64,000 bases of DNA from Piromyces finnis (GCA_002104945.1 MCFH01000011.1:443501-507500); one strand, 5' to 3'. Shown: positions 31,061 to 47,556, counted from the first letter of the stretch. Numbers and translations are program-made. The notes: generated by a model not told the origin, from the letters alone.

Positions 31061-32605
31061 ATGGCAGATAATAAGGATAAACCACGTTTAATTGTTATTT
31101 TAGAAGGTGCAACTCTCGAAACTGTTAAAATTGGAAAATCAAAAGAAGGAAGATATAATTTATTAAATTGTGGTAAATATTACTCAAACTCTTAACAGAG
31201 AAAAATAAAAAAAAAAAAAAGAAAAAAATCAATTATTTTTAGTGGTCAATATTTGTATTTCTTCCTCTCCTTCTTTTATATATATATATAGATAGATTTC
31301 CTTTTTAAATCAAAATATAATAAGAATAATTAATATAAAACGAGAATGAAATTTTATTTTTTAAATTTAAATTTCTTGAATAAATTTTAAAATTTAAAAC
31401 TCGAGGCAAATGAAATTCAAAGTTATTTCATCATTTATTAAAAATAAATATTTTTTTTTATTGAAAATATAATAGATGATCACCAAGGTATTTTAAAAAA
31501 GAACAAAAAAGAAATTTCAGATTACAGACCAGATATTACTCATCAAGTACATATATACTTAATATGATTTATACATTATAATATTATAAAAAAAAAAAAA
31601 AAAAATTAAAAATATTGTAAAAATTATATACTTTGTCAATTTCTAATAAATTATTTTTTTTTCGATATTTTAATAATTTTAATTTTAAATCGAACTTTAT
31701 TCAAATCAAATAGTGTTTAATGTCATTGTTAGATAGTCCTTTAAATAAAGCTGGTAGATTACAAGTATACGTTCACACCGCAAAGAATGTTTTAATTGAA
31801 TTTGATCCAAGAGTTCGTATTCCAAGAACTTACAAGAGATTTGCTGGTTTAATGGGTATATAATATAATATTTTAATTTTAGTTGAATAAATTTTTTTAG
31901 ATTTGTATTGTTAAGTATTATAAATATTAATGGTTATATATATTAAATAATATTTTTTTATGTTTTTAAAAATACAACAAATTTCAAATTTAATTTCAAA
32001 AATTTTTATATATTAATTATCAATATTAACTCAAAACATAATTATTTAATGGAAATTATTAAAAACCAAATACTTAACCACGCATTAAAAAAAAAAAAAA
32101 CACTAGTCCAATTGTTACATAAATTAGTTATTCGTTCTGTTGACGGTAAAAAATTAATTAAAGTTATTAAAAATCCAATTACTGACCATCTTCCACCAAA
32201 TTGTAGAAAAATTAGTAAGTAAAGAAAAAAAAATTATATTTATATATTGTTATTTTAATGAAAATAAAAATAGATAGAAATAAATGTTATAAAAATATAT
32301 TGTAATAATAATAATAATAATAATAATAACTGGAATAACTATTAATAAATTAAAAAAATTTTTTTTTACTAATAAAAGCTATGTCCGATGAAGTTGATGC
32401 CCCAGTTAAATTAAGTGAATATTTACCAACTTTACCAGAAGATCAATCTGTTGCCTTCTTCATTGGTGCTATTGCTCATGGTAAAGATGATTGGGTAGAT
32501 GATATTATTGATGAAAAAATATCTGTTAGTAATTACGCTCTCTCTGCATCCGTTACATGCAGTAAATTGTGTAATGGGTTTGAAGATTTCTGGGGTATTA
32601 TATAA
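31061..32605 (+). CDS. EMG1: Nep1/Emg1 rRNA pseudouridine N1-methyltransferase, with an apparent one-base frameshift
   Basis: Five exons, 31061-31172, 31476-31546, 31714-31855, 32107-32215 and 32379-32605, encode a Nep1/Emg1 protein of about 219 residues, a normal length for the family. Recognisable blocks in order are [89 protein letters not shown] and [23 protein letters not shown]. Known Nep1 is a SPOUT methyltransferase of the small-subunit processome that methylates a hypermodified pseudouridine in 18S rRNA and is needed for 40S biogenesis. Summed exon length is 661, one base over a multiple of three. The extra base is an A in the run 32160-32163, between KKLIK and VIKNP. Splice sites cannot absorb it. 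It is either an assembly error or a real lesion. Confidence 0.9.
32160..32163 (+). other. apparent +1 frameshift (AAAA where AAA is expected) in Nep1 exon 4
   Basis: Reading exon 4 from its acceptor gives ...GGT AAA AAA TTA ATT AAA, then AGT TAT TAA, a stop. Dropping one A gives GTT ATT AAA AAT CCA, which continues the conserved VIKNP block and reaches the exon 4 donor in the phase that exon 5 requires. Confidence 0.75.
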
Positions 32606-34834
<2,229 letters not shown>

Positions 34835-35464
34835 ATGTTCCAACAACATAATCTTTACGAAGATCCAAATCAATACAGAAGTGCTCCTCAAGCACAATCT
34901 CCACAAGTACAATCTCCATCTCAACCCGCTAATTCTTACACTATTGATATTGCACCACCTTCTTTTGCTTTATTACCAAATGCCCAACAACATATGGGTC
35001 AACCAGCACCAACATTTAATAGTTTCCAATCACCTTTACCTTCCCAACAATTATCACCATTAAGTCCTCCTTCTTCTTATACTACATCTTCTTATGCTCC
35101 ATCACCATCAATGGTTTCTCCTCTACCACAAAATAATTACATTTACCAACCAGTTAATAATGGTATGCCAAATTTATGTGGTAATATGCAACAGCCATCA
35201 ATATCAATGCCACAGCCACAAGCTGGCTTAGGAATGAATTATACTACTCCACAAGTAATTGATACCACTCCTCGCTTTTCTATTCCTCAACCATCAAACG
35301 GCATGATGTCACCATCACAAATGGTCTCACCATATAGTCCTGGTTTTACATCTACCTATCCAGGTCAACCATTAATGTCACCACAATCCGCTCAACCAAA
35401 TTATGCTGCTAGTACTACATCTCCACAATCCCAAATAAATTATAATCAATTAAATATGTACTAA
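34835..35464 (+). CDS. disordered Gln/Pro/Ser/Tyr-rich protein
   Basis: A single-exon frame of 209 residues, intronless, starting at an ATG after an A-rich leader. Base composition is clearly coding, with many C-containing codons unlike the flanks. The protein has no charged clusters, signal peptide or TM segment. It is dominated by Gln, Pro, Ser, Tyr, Asn and Met, with repeated short motifs such as SPQ, PSQ, SPLP and MSPS, and ends in NQLNMY. Such composition is typical of prion-like or low-complexity regulators in RNA, endocytic or transcription complexes, but nothing identifies a function. I do not recognise the family. Confidence 0.7.
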   Translation: MFQQHNLYEDPNQYRSAPQAQSPQVQSPSQPANSYTIDIAPPSFALLPNAQQHMGQPAPTFNSFQSPLPSQQLSPLSPPSSYTTSSYAPSPSMVSPLPQNNYIYQPVNNGMPNLCGNMQQPSISMPQPQAGLGMNYTTPQVIDTTPRFSIPQPSNGMMSPSQMVSPYSPGFTSTYPGQPLMSPQSAQPNYAASTTSPQSQINYNQLNMY

Positions 35465-36656
35465 GATTAAAGAATATTTAATGTGTATTATTATTATTTA
35501 TATATTTTTTTTTTAATTTTAATTCTCTATTTATATGAGATAATTTTAAAATAATTGTTAATTATTTTATAAAATTATTATACCAAGATTATTTCATTTT
35601 TTTTAAAATATATCTTTATATTGTTATTTAAATGACTTATGAAAATAATATATTTATAAATAAATATATATAAATTAAAACTTGTAATTTATTCCTTAAA
35701 AAAAAGTCCATAAAAATATAAAAGTAATATTTTCAATTTCTAAAGAGTTTTTTTAAAAGAAAAATAATTCAATAATTATTAAAAAAAAAAAAAAAGGAAA
35801 ACTTATTCACTAAAAGAAAGGCTTCTAATATATAAATTTATAATGTATGAATATTTTATTTATTCGTCTTATATTTTATAATATATTATATATAAAATTT
35901 TATTAGAAAGTAGACTCTTTTAATTATTATAGTTAATACATTTGGTTTATTTCATTATTATTTATTTTTACTTTTTTTTTTTTTTTTTTTTTTGATAATA
36001 ATCATATATTCATTTATTTCTATTTTATTATGATTTGATGGATCAATATAATAATGAAAGAAATCCTTTGTGGATAAAATTATTTCTATAATAATATCCC
36101 CTTATATTTTATGATTATATATATATAAGTTCATCATAACTTAATAATAAAGTTTAAAATATTTGATGCCGTTAAAAAAAAAAAAAATCATAACTTTTAT
36201 ATACACTTTTTTAATTCTACCATCTTCTTTCATGTATACTTAAATTATATGAATTAATTAAAATTTTCTATAATAAAAAATGTTATTATATTTTAATATT
36301 TCTCTCTTAATATCAAAATAGTTCTTCTAATCATCTTGTACTATAATAAACTTAAAACAAGAAGTCTTTATAATACTAATATAAAACATATTTAATAACA
36401 ATGTATTATTAACATTATATATTGTTATCTTTATTATAATCTATTTTTTATACATTAATTTATATTAACTTTATAATATAAATAATTAATAATTAATAAA
36501 ATCACAAAGTTTTTTATATCAGAATAAAATAAATAATTCCTATACTAGATTTTACCTATATGTATTTAATTATTTTTATATCATGCATTACATAGTAAAA
36601 AAAAAATATTTGATATAATTATTATGTAAATCTACATCATAAATTTTAAATTTTGA
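35465..36656. other. convergent intergenic region
   Basis: Lies between the 3' ends of the disordered-protein gene and the receptor gene. AT-rich sequence with no frame or RNA recognised. Confidence 0.55.
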
Positions 36657-37897
36657 TCATTTTCTTTTAATCCTATTACAATTTTCATATATTTTCATAA
36701 AATCTTCTTTATTATCTGTAAATTCTTCAGCTGATAGTTTGAAATATATATCCATTTCATTTCCTCTATTTTTAATAATATAATATATTTTATCCCATGA
36801 ATAAAAGATGAATAATATCATATATCCAATAAAGTTTAATATGCTTTCAAAAGTAATTCTTTCATAACGTTCTTCCCTTAAAGCAAAATATCCAGCAATC
36901 TATATAAATAAAATAATATATTATTTAAAAAAAATATTACTAGATATATTTAACTCTATATTTATATCTTATTATTAATTTGTTAATTACTTACATTGAT
37001 TAATGGTCCTAATGAAATAATAACAAATGTTGCGTATGTTATATACTTTACACAAATAAATATATTCTCATTTACAATTGCTTTTCTTCCTCTTAAAAAT
37101 AATATTATTAAAAATATAAATGTTATTAAATTTATAAAAAAATCTGTATTGTCCAATTTACATTGATAAACCCAATAGTCTTGATTCTGAACTAGATCTA
37201 ATTTATTACTATATTTTAATATATTATATATACATATAGAAAATATAACAATTATATATCCAATGAAAACAACAATTGCTTCAACAAGTGAAGAATAAGC
37301 TTCCTTTTCTTTTACAAAGATAACAGTATTAACATTATCTGAACCTAATAAACTAAAATTTTTCGAGAATTTTACTTCACTATTGGTGTTTATTGTGGAT
37401 GCCTTATCTGAATTTTTATTTTTATTTAAATTTTCATTTGATTTTGATATGCCATTTTGTTTTTTATTAAATTCTTTTTCAAAATTAAGCAACGGATTTG
37501 AGGTTATAAAATTATTATATTTATTGTTTTTTCTTACTACTTTAATTCCCAAAATATAACTTTGAGTAATATAAATATATGAAATAAGTACTATTAATGA
37601 AACGCCAATATGTTTTAAAATAAAATTTAAAATGCACTCATATAACTCAGTGTAAGTGGAAAACAAGAAACTAAGCAAATAAATAATCAAACCAGTTGAT
37701 AACAATACAATTTTTAGATATCCGGTATTTTTAATGATACCCTGTTCTCTATGCCATTTTATAAATAGAAGATAAACTAAAATAATAACTACTGATGGAG
37801 CAACAATAATCATATTTAATTTTTTAATATTACTACAATAAATAATATATATATATAAATATATTAACAATTATTAGATATTAAAATAAATAATATA

Positions 37898-37934
<37 letters not shown>

Positions 37935-40900
37935 TTTATTATTACACATAATCAATATATATCTTATTTTCACAATTTGGTCCTTTCCATCCTGGTAAGC
38001 ATATGCACATGTTTTTGCTTTTATCATTTTTCCTTTCTTCATAAAATGGTTTACAATAGGCAGAAACGTTTATTGGACAATTGTCTTCACATTCCGGGTT
38101 TTCACAATATAACATATTATTTCTGTCGTACATTTTTATTTGATTTTCACCACAATTATTAATTTTAACTTTAATTATTGGGATATTTAGTTTAATTTCA
38201 TCATCATAGTTTTCGATAACCACTTTCAAGTAATAAATACTTGGTATTGCATAAATTTTAAAATTATTAAGATCACATCGACCTAATTAATTAACCATGA
38301 AATTATTATATCATAATAAATTCAAAATATATTAATAATTTTCATAGTCTCTTAAATATGGTTTAGGAATAGAAAATATATATAAATTACCGTTAATGAA
38401 TGACCCTATATTTCCTAATAGTATCATATCTTTTGATTTTATATTCAAATCTTTACTGTTATTACTATTATTATTACTATTATTTAAATTGTCTTCTGAT
38501 TCTAAAATTACTTTTAATGTAATTGATGAGTAATATTTCGTTACATCTTTTAAGATATTATCATATCCATCAAATAATGTAAATTTTAAAGGTAAATAAT
38601 CCCCTGAATATATATTTGCTATATAATAATCAGATTCTTTTTGTAGTGTTGTATTCATTGTAATATAAGAAGGTTTTGTACTAAAATCATTATTATAATT
38701 ACTTTCTAAATAATAGCTTTCTTTATTGATTATATTTTTATAATAATAATCCTTGATAAAAACACCACCTCCATCAATTCCAGCTTTATTAAATGTAATT
38801 TTATTATTTTTAGCATTATTTATATCCAAGTGATTAAAATTAGAATATATAGCACCACCAAAATTTTCTGCAATATTCCGATTGAAAATATTATTTTCTA
38901 TATTTAATCCTTTATTTTCATTACTTGGTATATCTTCTAAATATAAGGCTCCACCATTACTTCCACTATTTCCATCAAAAGTATTAGACATTAAATTAAG
39001 CTCCATACTATTAATATTATCTAAACAACTAAATTTTAATTTATTTTTTCAGTATTTCCATATTGATATATTTTATATTAATATTTATAGTAATTATTAT
39101 TTAATATTTAAATTAGAATAGCATACATTGCTCCACCATTACTTTTCGAAATATTATTAATAAATTTTGAATTTGATACTGATAAATCCAAATTATGACT
39201 GAAATGAATATTTCCACAATTTAACTTATTATTATTAACATTTTTTGTGAAATTACTATTAGATATAACTGCTTTTGACTTTATATTCCATAATGATAAT
39301 TACATATTATAATTTTGAAAAAATAAAATTAAATTAGTATAATTATATTAACTTACTATAAATAATATATTAATAATAATAATGTTGTTGTTGTTGTTGA
39401 TATTATTAATATCATTCATACAACACATAATTATATAATAATAAATTTAAATAAATATAAATAATAATTACATTTCTCGATGAATTTTCTATTATTGATC
39501 CATAAGATACAATATTATTAATATTTATATTTTCTATATTGATATCATTTTGATTACCCTTTATTTTAATCAATGAATCATTAGCTATTCCATCATTAAT
39601 ATTTACATTATTAAGCGATAGTTTTTGCCTTTTTTCTCCTGAATCGAAAACAATCAATGAAGTGTCTCCATTTGATCCCATACAATTTATTCCTTCAAAA
39701 TTTGTATTACTTATATCTAAATCATTAAAATGAATATAAATAATAGGATTTGAATTTGACTTTATATTATTAAAATTAACATTAATGAGTTTAAGCGATG
39801 TTTCTTCATTAAATAATGGCTTGTTTATACTATAATATTATATATATATATTGGTTTATTAAATAATGAATACTTATTTTTATTATATTTACAATAAATA
39901 TATTATTTTTATTATAGGATAATACTCTATATTGTTAAAATTTGAATCTGAAATTTGAAAATGTGTATATTTTATATCAGATATTGCAGGTATTGCATTC
40001 AATAAAGTTATATTATTAAATAATGAATTTGAAATAATGTAAGCGTTGGATTCTCTCGATACTCCTGTAAATATGCCACTTGTACCTATAAAATTATTAT
40101 ATTATATTATTTTTCAACATATTTTTATTAGTAATAATACTCATTTACTCATTTTATAATTAAAATAGATCCTTAGTTTAATAATATTTAATATAATTAC
40201 TTTCAAAAACAGAATCAGATATATTAATATAATTTCCATTTTTAACATTATTTTTAATTTCAAACAAATGCCCAAACTCAGAATAGCAATCTGTAAATGT
40301 TGAATTATTAATTCTATGGATATACAAAATCGATTTAAATAATAATATAATAGTATTGTATTATTGCATTATTATTATAATGTATTTTATTAATAATTCT
40401 TATTTTTATTCTAATATTAAATATAAATTATTTACTCTATGGTTATTGAAACTCCTTCAATAAATGGGAAATGTCTTTGTATATTAATATTTTCAAATAC
40501 GGAATTTGAAATGATAAGTTTGTCTGTGCCTTTTAATGTACTAAAGAAAGCGCCTAATGTTAATTCATCTGTATCCATATCAATTGTTGAAAAATAACCT
40601 TGATTTTTAAAGAAAAAAAAAAATAGGATAAATATTATAGTTAATAAGACATAATTACAATACTATAGATTTATTTTTATTATATATTATTTATTTATAT
40701 ATAGATTATATAATTATATATTTACATCTTTCATACTCGTATATCATATAAGAATATGAATAGAATAATCCTCTATTATTATTAAAATAGCAATCTTGGA
40801 ATTTTACTGTAAATGCATCGGGTACATGATTTTCATTGTGGGCATACGTAATTCTATGTTTATTATTTCTATTATACCATTTAAATTTTATTTATAAAAT

Positions 40901-41539
40901 AATTTTTAAAAAAAAAAATTTAAAATTATGAATTTGAAGTAAACTATTGAAATTGTATAAATAATAATATTACATAAAATTACAATGATCAAATAATACA
41001 AATGGTGCATTATTATCATTCTTATTTACAGAACATCGAACATCAATTCTAAAAAGTTTATACTCATTTTCGGTGAAAGTACAATTCTTTACCAAAAATT
41101 GAAACTTATCAGAATAACCTCTTACAAACATAATTTGTACACCATCTGTTGCAACACCACCAACCGAGTAATTCTTAAATATAATATTTTCTAATGTAAA
41201 TAATTCACCTTTATTACTATCCACACTATTAATAGATATAAAGAAGCATCCTCTTTTAGTATAATTATAATTAAAAATTGTTCCATTTTCATTTCCTAAA
41301 AATGTTACTTTATTAATAATATTTATATTTATATTAAACCAAAGTAAAGACATATCGTAGACCGGATCACCGAAATATATAATCAATTCATCCTCATGTT
41401 GGTTATTATTTATAATTTCATCTAATTTAAAATCTTCACTAAAATCTTCATTTTTTATTGATATTCTTTTTCCATATGTTAATATCATAAATAATATTGT
41501 ATATGTACTCCATAACAGAAATTTACATTTCTTCTTCAT
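36657..41539 (-). CDS. class C-like seven-transmembrane receptor with beta-helix-type and EGF-like ectodomain
   Basis: Eleven exons (41539-40974, 40853-40726, 40598-40436, 40313-40201, 40085-39926, 39829-39472, 39278-39127, 39028-38391, 38282-37946, 37832-36995, 36899-36657) close in phase at every junction and give 1231 residues. A signal peptide (MKKKCKFLLWSTYTILFMIL) is followed by about 700 residues of degenerate repeats of the type SNSxFxNN and GNSGSNGGALYLEDI, with blocks such as NFGGAIYSNF and GIDGGGVFIKD. These resemble right-handed beta-helix (pectin-lyase-like, Pmp-type) repeats. A cysteine-rich EGF-like module ends in CICLPGWKGPNCE. Seven hydrophobic helices follow (about residues 880-1190). 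The loop after helix 5 (FLRGRKAIVNENIFICVKYI) resembles the class C GPCR TM5-TM6 region. The likely role is a surface receptor, perhaps for carbohydrate; ligand binding is inference. Anaerobic fungi are reported to have class C receptors with carbohydrate-related ectodomains. Confidence 0.82.
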
Positions 41540-41565
41540 TTTGATTTATATTATAAATAAATTAT

Positions 41566-41596
<31 letters not shown>

Positions 41597-43064
41597 TTTT
41601 TTAAGTTTTTTAAAATCTTTATTTTAACCTTTTTTCTTTTTCTTATTTAAACTTCTCTTTTTTATTCAACATTTTTAAATTTATGGTATTTATTTTATGA
41701 TATTTTTTTTAAATATATAAATCATCTTTATCTTTAATACAATTCTTAATATTTTTTGCCGATTTATTTAACTTAAATTATACAATTTATAATAATAAAC
41801 TTTTAAATGCCAACATTATATATAGACTAATTTTTCAAAATAGAAAACATGGACAAAAGAAAATCTTATTATTATAAAATTATGTATGTACTAAACTATA
41901 AAATAATGTCGTCTATTTTCTAATTTCATTATTATTAAATAAATATATATTAATAAAAATTACATTTTATATATATATTATATATATCTAATAATAATAT
42001 AAATTAATAATAAATTTTACTCTTTTATTTTTTCATATTAAATACATAAACAACAGCAAAATAATTTCTGGATTTGCGTCTTCCTACAATATTTGTTATA
42101 AATAATCAATTTAAGTGAAAAAGATTTTTTAAAAAAAAAAAAAAACTTTAATTTAAAATATATATATATATTTTAAGAAAATTAAAATAAATTAAAATTT
42201 TAAAGTAAAAATTATATATTTTGGTAAATTATTAATATTTTTATAATTAAAACAATTCTCAAATATATAATATTATAAAACACAGTTAATATATATAATC
42301 AATATTCAATGATATATAAAAGTACATTTAATATTATAAATACAATATATATATACAAAAAATAGGTATCATTTTATGTTTTTTAAATCATATTGATCTT
42401 AAAAATATAATGATAATGTTATATATAAAGATTTATAGTTAAAGCAAAGAACTCTTTTCCATATCTCAATAAAATAATTCTTTCATTATATTTTAAAGTT
42501 GAATCTCCAATAAATAAATAAATTATCTTTTGACTTAAAACAAATGTTAAGTATATTCAATAAGTATAATATTATATATATTATTATTATTTACTTGCAT
42601 CAATAGATGAACAAAAAAACAATAATTTTATATATATATTCTATTTAAATAAATATATAAATAAAAAGAAAACTCAACCTTTTTTATATATAGTTTATTT
42701 TTATTAATTTATATTATTAAATTGTTTAATTATTGTGCATTAATGTGTGTATAATATTATGAAAAAAAAAATAAATAAAATAAAATAAAGAAATAAATAT
42801 AACAAAATAAAATAAAATTAAACTATATAATAGAAAAAAGTAATATATTCTATTTTTTTTTTTTTTAATTTTATTTTTTTTTTAAAAAATGGATATATAT
42901 ATGTATATAAAAAAAATATATTCAATTAAAGAGGATAAGTGCTATTGAATGAAAAGAAATATATATATTTATAAAAAATAAATGAATAAATGGATAAAAA
43001 ATTAATAATAAATGATGATAAATAAAAAAAAAAAAAAGATAAAATTCTTTTCTATCCTCCTAAT
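41540..43064. other. intergenic region, no gene seen
   Basis: Lies upstream of the receptor and downstream of Nup93, both on minus. T-rich homopolymers sit just 5' of the receptor start. No frame or RNA recognised. Confidence 0.55.
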
Positions 43065-46000
43065 CTATTGCATATGAATTTCCATTTCACTAATCTTAGA
43101 ATAAATGTCACCTGGCATTCGGAACTGTATACTACCAGCAAATACAGCAATAACTCTAGCTTTTCTTTGTAAATCTATCATTTTTGCTTGTCTGGTTTCA
43201 TCATTATAAGTACTTTGTTTATATTGGCACCACATATTATGAACACATGACATAATAATAACTAAAATTTCTGGGAAATTCTTTGCAATATTTTCATCTA
43301 AATTTCTAAATTCATTAGCCTTTTTCATAATAGTGGCCATATCCTTATCAAATGGAATAAGTGAAAGAGTTTCAAAGACATGAATAGCTTGTTCTAATTT
43401 GTTTTCTTTCCAATAATTCATGAATTTTAATAATCCTAGTAGAATGGTACAAGTGGTTCTATTCTTTTCACTAATAGTACAATAAATAGATTGTTGTTGA
43501 AGATAATATGAAAGAATTTTTTCGGCCATCTCAACAGAAATAATATCATAATTAGAACTTGTTGTCTTATCTAATGATGTAGACATTATGTGAGATATAT
43601 CATTTTGTCCAAACTTCTTGGTACCGTCTTGAGAATTACCAGACTTTTGTACGACTGAAAGTTGAACACGTTCATTCTTTAAGGAAATGGAACGGTTTAA
43701 TGGATCACTATATTTGATTGTTATATTATTTGATGTCATAGCTGTCTTTGTTGGTGATAAAGAAATTCCATTAGAGATAAAGGTATTTGAGTATTTGTAT
43801 TGAGCAATAGCATCACCTAACTGTTTGTTTAATAAACGAATAACATGATTATATTCTTTTGCCATATTGAAAAGAACAATGGCATCATTAATACGACCAT
43901 CATCATTACATTGATGGGCAGCTACTTTAGTGATTTTTTCAATGAACTCTTGTGATGAATGGATATAGATAAGTTTGGAATGTTTTTCAACATCTTGAAG
44001 AACCTTATTACCCACAATATTAGCTTCACCCTTTGAATCAACAAATTCATTTCTTTCAAGAATAATTTCGCATATATACATATAGGTTAAATCTGTGTAA
44101 TATTTACCTGATTGATAGATAATGTCAGAATAATAGTTATTATATTTCTTGGAATAATCAATACCATAAAGAGCAACAATGTAAATGTAATTAAGAATGG
44201 TAGAGGTATCAAACATTTTTAAGGAACGACAATATTGATGAATTAAACGTGAGAAGTTGAATTGGATGGTATTGGTAGATCTATTCATAGTTAAAAGACC
44301 AGTTTCTAAATTATTTGGTTTTAAAGGTACTCTCAATAAGCCATAATAAGCTAATACAATAGCAAAGTGAACAGCTTCAACTTGATATTTTTCAATAGAA
44401 AATAAATAAGCAATTGCCTTTTCAAATTCACCACACATAAGAAGAACGTAAAACCATTGAAGACCTTTTTGGAAAAATCCTGGACCATATTGTTGCATGG
44501 TTTGACTCATTTCACTAAGTCCATAACGTTCTTGGTTTGGTTCATCAGTTAAATGACTTTCTTGAACAAGAATTAAATGGAACCACATATAATCTTCAAC
44601 AGTTGGCATAACAATATCTCCTGGAATTTTCTTATAAGTCATATCACAACGACCAATAATCTTATATAATGCATATTTGAATGGATCACCATGAACTTCA
44701 TTAGTAACTGGATCAATAATATAACGAATATGTTCATTCCATTCTGTTAATAAACGATTTCTTAAATACTTAGAAAGCTTTTTATCTGGACTTTCTAACC
44801 AAGCCTTAAAATAGTCAACAAAATTTGAATCTTCTTCACGAGACCGAAGTTCATGTTCAATAGATATAACATATTTAAGAGCATCATTATAATGACCAGA
44901 ACGAATTAAATAATAAATTTGAGCCCAAACTGGGGTATTATTAATAAGTTCAAAGATTGGATTTTCCCATTCACCATACTTTTTAAATGTGATATTTAGA
45001 AAAGCGCGTATTTTTTGAATAACACCTGGTTTACCACCAAGCATAGCTTCTTTTGGATTTTTAATAATTTTATTTTCAATCCATTTCCAGAAAAAGTTTT
45101 CAAGATATTTTCTTGCACCATCTGTAATCATTTTTCTTATTTCAATATTATCAATTGCACTAATTGGGCCATCAACTTCTTTATTATAAATATTATATAA
45201 TCCATTCTTATCTGCCTTTCTAAATTTACTTAATTTTTGTTCATTAATAATAGATGATAATAACTCCCATGATTCGACAATTGAGCTAATTCTATAATCA
45301 TTATTACTGTTATTGGAGCTGTTGCTATTTTTATTTAATAATGATGAATCTAATTGAACTGCACATTGTTTTAAATTTGAAATTAAATTGAATGATTCAT
45401 CCTTTATTCTAGCATTATTGAATTTTTCTATTATTTCAACGTATTTCTTCTTTTTATTTATTAATAAATTTTGACTTTCAGAAGTAAATCCTTTTATAAA
45501 AAAAAAATAATTTAACATTCATTTTTAGAATTACAATAACATAATAATAATTTTATTATAAAATAAATATTTATAGTTACCATGATTAGTATTATAACCT
45601 AATGAGCTTTCATTATCTATTTTATAAATAATTTAAATATAATAATATAAAAAAAAAAAAAAGATTAAATATTATTGATTTTAAAAGGTAAATTACAGAA
45701 AAAAAAATAATGTATATATTTTAATGTATTCTCACAGTTAGAGAATATAAAAAATAATAATATAAATTAATAGTGGCTTACTTGTACTTTGGTGAGAAGT
45801 ATTACTTGTATTATTAATGTCATCAATATTGACAGAGTATTGAACAAGTTCTTCTAAAATCCTCTGTTTAGTTTTTTCCCAAGAATCATAAATTGAATTT
45901 TCATATGAATCACTATTATCTTTTGCTGTTTGTGATTTACTCTTTTCAAAAGAATGATAAATAATACTATCTAATTCGGTATTTAAAGATGCTTCTATAT

Positions 46001-46277
46001 CAGTATCATTAATAGGTTGTTGATATTCATATGTATAATTTAAAGTTAAATTATTTAATACTTGTGAAATATGTTCTGCATCAAAACCCTTATTAGCTAA
46101 TAAATAATGAGCCCTTGAATCAATACCACTATCATCTTTTGAAGCTTTTGCAACAAGCTTTCTAGTTTGTAATTCTATTTGATCGAGATTTTTTTTCAAA
46201 GGCGTTAATCCATTATTTAATATGTGACTAATTAGTTGATGTGAATTTTCTAATAATATATTGAAATCGGATTTCAT
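43065..46277 (-). CDS. NIC96: nucleoporin Nup93/Nic96 family
   Basis: Three exons, 46277-45782, 45616-45581 (only 36 nt) and 45490-43065, join in phase and give 985 residues. Family features are the N-terminal helical segment followed by DAEHISQVLNNL, the NDTDIEASL block, SWEKTKQRILEEL, then in the alpha-solenoid PVWAQIYYLIRSGHYNDAL, YALYKIIGRCDMT, TVEDYMWFHLILVQE, GEFEKAIAYLFSIEKY and AVHFAIVLAYYGLL. The C-terminus KARVIAVFAGSIQFRMPGD also matches the family. Nup93/Nic96 is a structural linker of the inner ring of the nuclear pore complex. It is longer than typical members (about 820-840), partly from a low-complexity Ser/Thr insert near residues 740-830. The start is the ATG at 46277, the first in frame. 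An in-frame stretch upstream lacks a stop for about 20 codons, so an earlier exon cannot be excluded. Confidence 0.92.
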
Positions 46278-46651
46278 CTTTCCTTTAAGCAAATTAAAAT
46301 CTTTAAAAAAATCTAAAAAATCGGAATATTGATGAATTTTAGAATTAAACTTTTGATATTTGTATTATTATTTTTTAAGAAAAAATAAAATAATTCATAC
46401 GATGAACTATATTTATTAGATTTCAATATAGGTATATATAATAATAATTAAAACGAAAATGTACATATATATTATAATATTATAAATATAAAATAATATA
46501 ATATATAGTTAGTATTAATCCAATAATAAATAATTTTGATACTTTAAAAAAGGAAGAAATTTTATTTAAATTGAATATTGACTTTAAAATTATATAATTT
46601 TAAATTTATATAAATTTAAAATTAAATTTATATTTCATAAAATCATTGGGG

Positions 46652-46691
<40 letters not shown>

Positions 46692-47556
46692 TGAATTTAA
46701 TTAACTATAGTAAATTTGTAAATTCTTATTTAGTTGACTTAATAATCATTTACAATAATTAATATTTTTGTTTAGTTATTCTATTTTATTATTAAAATAT
46801 AATACTATGTATTAATTCTTTTCATTTTTCTTTGATTATACTTCATATATATATTTTTTTTGAATATTGAATTTCTTTATGCCCATTGGATATTATATTA
46901 TAATTATAAAGCAATATACATATATTGTCTTATACATATGCGAGTTTTAATTCTGCTTACATTTTTAAAATTTCCTTAAATACAAATTATTGATGTACGA
47001 TTCTTTAAAAGATTTTAGTTTTTTAAAAAAAAAGTTTTACAAACAAAATTTTTATAAAAAAAAAAAAAAGATTCACTAGTTGTTTCCACGTGATTTATAC
47101 ATTGAAAACAATGTAAATGTAGTTTTTATGTAATGTATAATAAGAAAAAAAAAATTTTTTAAAGTTTTATTATTTTATTATTGAGATATATTTACATTTG
47201 TTGATTAATTTTTTTTTTTTTTTTTTAAATACTAATTTCAAAATAAATGAATAAATGAATAGTATTTGATATAAAAATGGGTTTTTAGCCTTATTATATA
47301 CTATATAAATATTAAAAAACTAATAAATTTTCATTAATTTCATTAAATACTTTTACTTTATTAAAATCTAAAAAAAAAAAAAAAAATTAAATACAAAGAA
47401 AATTTAAAAAAAAAAAATATTTAAAAAAGAAATAAAAAAGATTCATGATTTTTATGATATAAATTACTATAATGGTGTGACGAAAAAGTATATATTTTAT
47501 AAACTTAAAATAAATAAATAATAATTAAAATAATTTAATAATATTAAATTCATTAT
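46278..47556. other. intergenic region with long A-run
   Basis: AT-rich spacer between two minus-strand genes. It contains an A homopolymer of about 36 bases at 46654-46689. No gene seen. Confidence 0.55.

Noticed and set aside
46654-46689. A-run considered as a retroelement poly-A tail
   Set aside because: No target-site duplication and no less-AT body upstream. Similar A-runs are common throughout the window.
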